Part shown: piece after piece, positions 22,133 to 24,592 of the stretch
Numbering within the stretch: position 1 is the first letter of the stretch
How the letters are laid out: the number at the start of each line of letters is the position of its first letter
From: DAOUBA01 sp034432855
GTDB lineage: Bacteria; Chloroflexota; Anaerolineae; B4-G1
Reading direction: 5' to 3'
Assembly: GCA_034432855.1 (NCBI GenBank)
Contig: DAOUBA010000134.1
Location: 1 to 24,592 of the forward strand
Length of the DNA: 24,592 bases
Notes under the pieces: model-generated
Database searches by the model: none
What the model was told of the DNA's origin: nothing
Seen by the model: only the letters and a program-made list of their open reading frames with translations
Program-made: the position numbers and the translations under genes

Positions 22133-22172
22133 CTGCACACTTGCACACCTGCACACTTGCACACTTGCCAAC
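22133..22172. repeat. Five 8-base units (YTGCACAC) before the MFS gene
   Basis: Four near-perfect tandem copies (CTGCACAC, TTGCACAC, CTGCACAC, TTGCACAC) and a degenerate fifth (TTGCCAAC). The array starts 1 base after the HAD stop codon and ends 5 bases before the MFS ATG, filling the whole intergenic gap and leaving no Shine-Dalgarno. Confidence 0.93.
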
Positions 22173-22177
22173 TCGCC

Positions 22178-23347
22178 ATGAAAACCAAAATCCTACTCGT
22201 TACCATCGCGTATCTCGGTTTTGTCATCCTCGGCCTGTCCAGTGGATTGCTGGGGGTAGCCTGGCCCTCCATCCGGCAGACGTTCGGCGCGCCGCTGGAT
22301 GCAGTTGGGGCACTCCTGCTCACGACGACCGCCGGCTACCTGCTGGCCAGTTTCACCGGCGGTGCCAGCATCGCCCGCCTGGGCATGGGCGGCTTTCTGC
22401 TGGTCGGCGCGCTCGTGGCGGGTGCCGGCCCGCTGGGCTACGTTGCCGCGCCTGTCTGGTGGGTGATGGTCGCAATCGGATTCATTGCCGGGCTGGGTGG
22501 CGGCGTGGTGGACGCCGGATTGAACACCTACATCGCCACCAATCATGGCCCCACCCTCATGAATTGGCTGCATGCCTCCTTTGGAGTGGGAGCGATGCTG
22601 GGGCCGCTCCTGATGACCAAGATCATCGAGTGGGGCTACTCGTGGCGCTGGGGATATGGCATCATCGCCGCGCTCAACCTGGCGCTGGCGCTCGTCTTCA
22701 TATTCACACGCAAGCAGTGGCATCTCAGGGAAGCGCATCAGTCTGCCACCGTCCCGACCCAAAAGGCGAGCAGCCTCGATACATTGAGGCTGCCCATCGT
22801 GTGGCTAGGCATCGCGCTATTCGTGGTCTTTACCGGCATCGAGGGGAGCGCCGGGCAGTGGGCCTACAGCCTGTTCACCGAGTCACGCGCCATTACTCCC
22901 GTTATGGCCGGTATGTGGGTCAGTATCTACTGGGGCATCTTTACCGCCGGACGCATCCTGTTCGGGTTCATCGCAGCGCGTGTGGGGCTGACCTCGCTGC
23001 TGCGGGCGTGCACGGCGGGTGCCATCGTGGGCGCGGTGTTGCTCTGGTCGAATGTGAACGACATGGCGAGTGGCCTGGGGCTGGCGCTGATCGGCCTGTG
23101 CGTCGCCCCGATGTACCCGTCATCCACCTCGCTCACGCCCCAACGGGTCGGAGAGGCTCACGCCGCCAACGCCATTGGCTTCCAGGTGGCTGCAGGGGGA
23201 TTGGGGTTCGCGCTCCTGCCTGGGCTGGCTGGCGTGCTGGCGCGGGCGATAGGTCTGGAAATCGTCGGGCCGTTCCTCCTGGCAACCGGCGCCGTGACGC
23301 TCCTGTTGCACGAGGCGATCGTGCGTCACAGGGCGCCGCCCACATGA
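22178..23347 (+). CDS. Major facilitator superfamily transporter (FHS/fucose-permease-like)
   Basis: 389 aa with about 12 predicted membrane helices in two halves separated by a loop near residues 178-205 (RKQWHLREAHQSATVPTQK). The conserved stretch GGGVVDAGLNTYIATNHGPTLMNWLHASFGVGAMLGPLL is typical of FHS-type proton symporters (FucP-like). The end of the protein, RHRAPPT, is short. Start ATG 22178 is chosen because homology begins at KTKILLVTIAYLGF; upstream in-frame TTG codons lie in the repeat. The substrate may be a sugar or a nucleoside; the neighbouring phosphatase does not settle it. The gene runs convergent with the next, 6 bases apart, with no terminator seen. Confidence 0.9.
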   Translation: MKTKILLVTIAYLGFVILGLSSGLLGVAWPSIRQTFGAPLDAVGALLLTTTAGYLLASFTGGASIARLGMGGFLLVGALVAGAGPLGYVAAPVWWVMVAIGFIAGLGGGVVDAGLNTYIATNHGPTLMNWLHASFGVGAMLGPLLMTKIIEWGYSWRWGYGIIAALNLALALVFIFTRKQWHLREAHQSATVPTQKASSLDTLRLPIVWLGIALFVVFTGIEGSAGQWAYSLFTESRAITPVMAGMWVSIYWGIFTAGRILFGFIAARVGLTSLLRACTAGAIVGAVLLWSNVNDMASGLGLALIGLCVAPMYPSSTSLTPQRVGEAHAANAIGFQVAAGGLGFALLPGLAGVLARAIGLEIVGPFLLATGAVTLLLHEAIVRHRAPPT

Positions 23348-23353
23348 TGCACG

Positions 23354-23566
23354 TCACAACGCGATCCGCCGCAACTTGCGCAGCCACACGATGCTCGCCA
23401 GCAGCGCCACGCCGCCGATCAGCACCAGGAAAATCCAGGAGATGTCAGGCGGCTGATTGGTGCGTTCAACGAGCGGTGAAACAGCTGATACCGGCTCTAC
23501 GACAACGACAAGCAACAGGACTAACGCGATGACGACCCCCAGCACAGTCAACAAGTGATGCTTCAT
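23354..23566 (-). CDS. Small membrane protein, two helices, unrecognised
   Basis: 70 aa from ATG 23566, with GGGGAGGT 6 bases upstream. Residues 6-30 form a first hydrophobic helix (LTVLGVVIALVLLLVVVVEP); it could act as a signal anchor or, given VSAVSP after it, as a cleaved signal peptide. Then comes a short polar loop (LVERTNQPPDIS), a second helix (WIFLVLIGGVALLASIVWL) and the basic end RKLRRIAL. No family is recognised. It starts 4 bases after the stop of the upstream membrane gene, so the two are one operon. Confidence 0.75.
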   Translation of the reverse strand: MKHHLLTVLGVVIALVLLLVVVVEPVSAVSPLVERTNQPPDISWIFLVLIGGVALLASIVWLRKLRRIAL

Positions 23567-23570
23567 TCGA

Positions 23571-23993
23571 CTACCTCCCCACCAGCGGAGACGTGGCAAA
23601 GGCCAGATACCACAATGTACATAGGCAGCCCGGCACGACCCCCAGGATCAGGGCGATGAACGCACGGCGTGAGGCCTCCGGCACGTGCTCCCGGCCGTAG
23701 GCCAGTGTGAGCACGCCGATGCCACACGCGACGGCCCCCAACCCAAGCGGCAACCAGAAGAGCAACAGGTTCACCAGCGAGCGGCGCGCCGGCGAGAGTC
23801 CCTCCCAGCGCACAAGCGGCCTGGGCAGCACGGGGGCATCGGCGGGTGGCGACGAAACCTGCATCGGCGTAGGGTTGTTGAGCAGCAGGGTAACGCCGCC
23901 CCACAGGAACAGACACGCCAAGACCGCCGCAAGAAGGCTGAGGTTGCCGCCCAGTCGGGCAATGTGAACCACACTGCTCCCCGTGCTCTCCAT
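23571..23993 (-). CDS. Membrane protein, three helices, unrecognised
   Basis: 140 aa from ATG 23993, chosen for the AAGGGGG site just upstream. Residues about 15-37 (LSLLAAVLACLFLWGGVTLLL), 73-95 (LVNLLLFWLPLGLGAVACGIGVL) and 113-133 (ALILGVVPGCLCTLWYLAF) are membrane helices. Between the first two is a Pro-rich loop (NNPTPMQVSSPPADAPVLPR). No enzymatic motif or known domain is seen. The reading frame stays open to an ATG at 24173, but that extension crosses a long stem and a -10-like sequence and lacks a ribosome-binding site, so it was excluded. It forms an operon with the following 70-aa protein. Confidence 0.75.
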   Translation of the reverse strand: MESTGSSVVHIARLGGNLSLLAAVLACLFLWGGVTLLLNNPTPMQVSSPPADAPVLPRPLVRWEGLSPARRSLVNLLLFWLPLGLGAVACGIGVLTLAYGREHVPEASRRAFIALILGVVPGCLCTLWYLAFATSPLVGR

Positions 23994-24014
23994 CCCGCCC
24001 CCTTGAGAGTACCA

Positions 24015-24103
24015 GGCCCGGACGGTGGTTTCAGGGCGACGACACCGCTGCTCCCCTTTTGTGATTTCCCCAGGCCGCTCACCTGTCGCCCTGCGTCCGG
24101 GCC
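24015..24103 (-). ncRNA. Structured leader RNA upstream of the membrane-protein pair (candidate cis-regulatory element)
   Basis: On the minus strand GGCCCGGACG (24094-24103) and CAGGGCGAC (24085-24093) form a continuous 19-base 5' arm. The 3' arm is GTCGCCCTG (24032-24040), a 7-base bulge AAACCAC, and CGTCCGGGCC (24015-24024). All 19 pairs are perfect. The 44-base apical part includes GGGGAGCAGCGG but no simple hairpin. The element ends 22 bases before the start codon. It does not match a riboswitch class I can recall. Confidence 0.5.
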
Positions 24104-24146
24104 ATTTGGCTCTCTTCCAAAGCCTGGCGCCGGAGCGTGCCTGAGG

Positions 24147-24162
24147 GCCGGTGCTCACCGGC
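24147..24162 (-). other. Short hairpin at the predicted 5' end of the leader transcript
   Basis: GCCGGTG-CT-CACCGGC, a perfect 7-bp stem with a tight loop, just downstream of the proposed -10 on the minus strand. It may protect the 5' end of the leader RNA. Confidence 0.5.
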
Positions 24163-24168
24163 GCTTGT

Positions 24169-24177
24169 AGCATACCA
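24169..24177 (-). promoter_or_regulatory. Extended -10 promoter for the membrane-protein pair
   Basis: On the minus strand TGGTATGCT, that is TG-N-TATGCT, an extended -10 without a clear -35. A start near 24162 would give a leader of about 170 bases before the first gene. Confidence 0.4.
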
Positions 24178-24280
24178 CAAAAATGGGGTGCGGTACTGGA
24201 CGGGGAGGCATTGGCTTTACGCCGGATAGAGGACAGAGGCTCGCCGCTCGCCCGACGCGCGCCCTACGCGCAGTCAACGC

Positions 24281-24313
24281 AGAGACTCGATTTCTACCAG
24301 AAATCGGGTCTCT
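24281..24313. repeat. Long hairpin in the gene-free right end
   Basis: AGAGACTCGATTTCT, loop ACC, AGAAATCGGGTCTCT: a 15-bp stem with one G-T pair and no T-run on either side, so a palindromic repeat rather than a terminator. The remaining DNA between 24178 and 24480 holds no gene, RNA or promoter that I can support. Confidence 0.75.
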
Positions 24314-24477
24314 CGCGCAACCTGCACGCATGAGAACCTGGAGCGCGCGGGCGGTCAAGCACAGGGCGTAGGATCGCGCTCGGCGGCGGTTCGCCGTTGA
24401 GGGTGATAGCCAGTCCGGGACGTGACGGGTGAAAGCGGAGAGCGGGCAGGGCCTGAAAGAGAGCCATGGGCGCATGT

Positions 24478-24498
24478 AGCACTTGGGGGGGAAGTGCT
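24478..24498. repeat. Hairpin with a G7 loop
   Basis: AGCACTT, seven Gs, AAGTGCT: a perfect 7-bp stem that begins the cluster of palindromes at the right edge. Confidence 0.6.
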
Positions 24499-24505
24499 GA
24501 CTGTC

Positions 24506-24587
24506 TCGTGCCCGGCGCTAAAGCACCGGGCTGAACAGGCAAAAGCCCCCTTCGGGGGCTGAAAATAAGCCCGGCAGGGCTTTCGTT
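24506..24587. repeat. Three consecutive palindromes, REP-like unit or terminator cluster
   Basis: GCCCGGCGCTAAAGCACCGGGC (24510-24531; nine of ten stem pairs) is followed by AGCCCCC-TTC-GGGGGCT (24544-24560) and AAGCCC-GGC-AGGGCTT (about 24567-24582). On the minus strand the second is followed by TTTT and the third by ATTTT, so they could stop transcription coming from beyond the right edge. The regular run of three GC-rich hairpins also fits a dispersed intergenic repeat. Confidence 0.65.
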
Positions 24588-24592
24588 TGGCT

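Noticed and set aside
24015..24103. Bacterial SRP RNA
   Set aside because: GGGGAGCAGCGG on the minus strand recalls the SRP helix-8 motif, but the GGTCAGG strand and the GGAA tetraloop are not in the required places.
23571..24173. A 200-aa version of the membrane protein starting at 24173
   Set aside because: Its first 60 codons cross the leader stem, the start codon overlaps the proposed -10, and no ribosome-binding site is present, whereas ATG 23993 has AAGGGGG.

Overview
The window looks like a stretch of chromosome from a high-GC bacterium, most likely a Chloroflexota (Anaerolineae-like) genome. This is inferred from the gene content (GH57/GH13/GlgA cluster, complete beta-oxidation operon with its own ETF, DUF503, four-helix-bundle protein), a small protein with a Pro/Thr-rich tail, and short low-complexity repeat tracts at many gene junctions. 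There is no integrase, transposase, phage structural gene or CRISPR array.

Layout. (1) 1-2.0 kb, minus strand: the start of a membrane gene running off the left edge (DUF4126-like), a terminator hairpin, tRNA-Arg(CCG) with its promoter, then a coupled pair GNAT acetyltransferase -> PdxA/PdxA2-family dehydrogenase. (2) 2.1-3.3 kb, plus strand: a LipM-type octanoyltransferase/lipoate ligase and a DUF503 protein separated by a TTACG-type repeat tract. (3) 3.26-3.83 kb: no gene, but a MITE-like element and a nested double palindrome. (4) 3.8-11.9 kb, minus strand: one apparent operon read as small membrane protein (59 aa) -> glycogen synthase -> 1166-aa GH13 enzyme -> GH57 enzyme -> DNA methyltransferase with a nuclease-like C-terminal domain. 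The last three overlap by 4 bases each. (5) 12.0-21.4 kb, plus strand: a TetR regulator with a consensus sigma70 promoter and a dyad operator, followed by thiolase, a four-helix-bundle protein, 3-hydroxyacyl-CoA dehydrogenase, enoyl-CoA hydratase, two acyl-CoA dehydrogenases, etfB and etfA, closed by a terminator. (6) 21.4-23.3 kb: a HAD phosphatase with its own promoter and an MFS transporter. (7) 23.35-24.2 kb, minus strand: two unrecognised small membrane proteins behind a long structured leader. (8) 24.2-24.6 kb: no gene, several palindromes.

How it works together. The fatty-acid operon is self-contained: both dehydrogenases pass electrons to EtfAB, the hydratase, hydroxyacyl dehydrogenase and thiolase complete the cycle, and the TetR protein is the obvious acyl-CoA-responsive candidate regulator. 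The minus-strand cluster makes and remodels alpha-glucan; why a DNA methyltransferase/nuclease-like protein is translationally coupled to it is unexplained.

Most notable points: the methyltransferase with a PD-(D/E)xK-like tail; several families of 5-8 base word repeats that sit at stop and start codons, have entered the reading frame of the GH13 gene, and form inverted pairs around the four-helix-bundle gene and around a 383-bp orphan segment; an acyl-CoA dehydrogenase lacking the usual catalytic Glu; an EtfA with altered FAD-site motifs; and a 19-bp stem in the leader of the membrane-protein pair.
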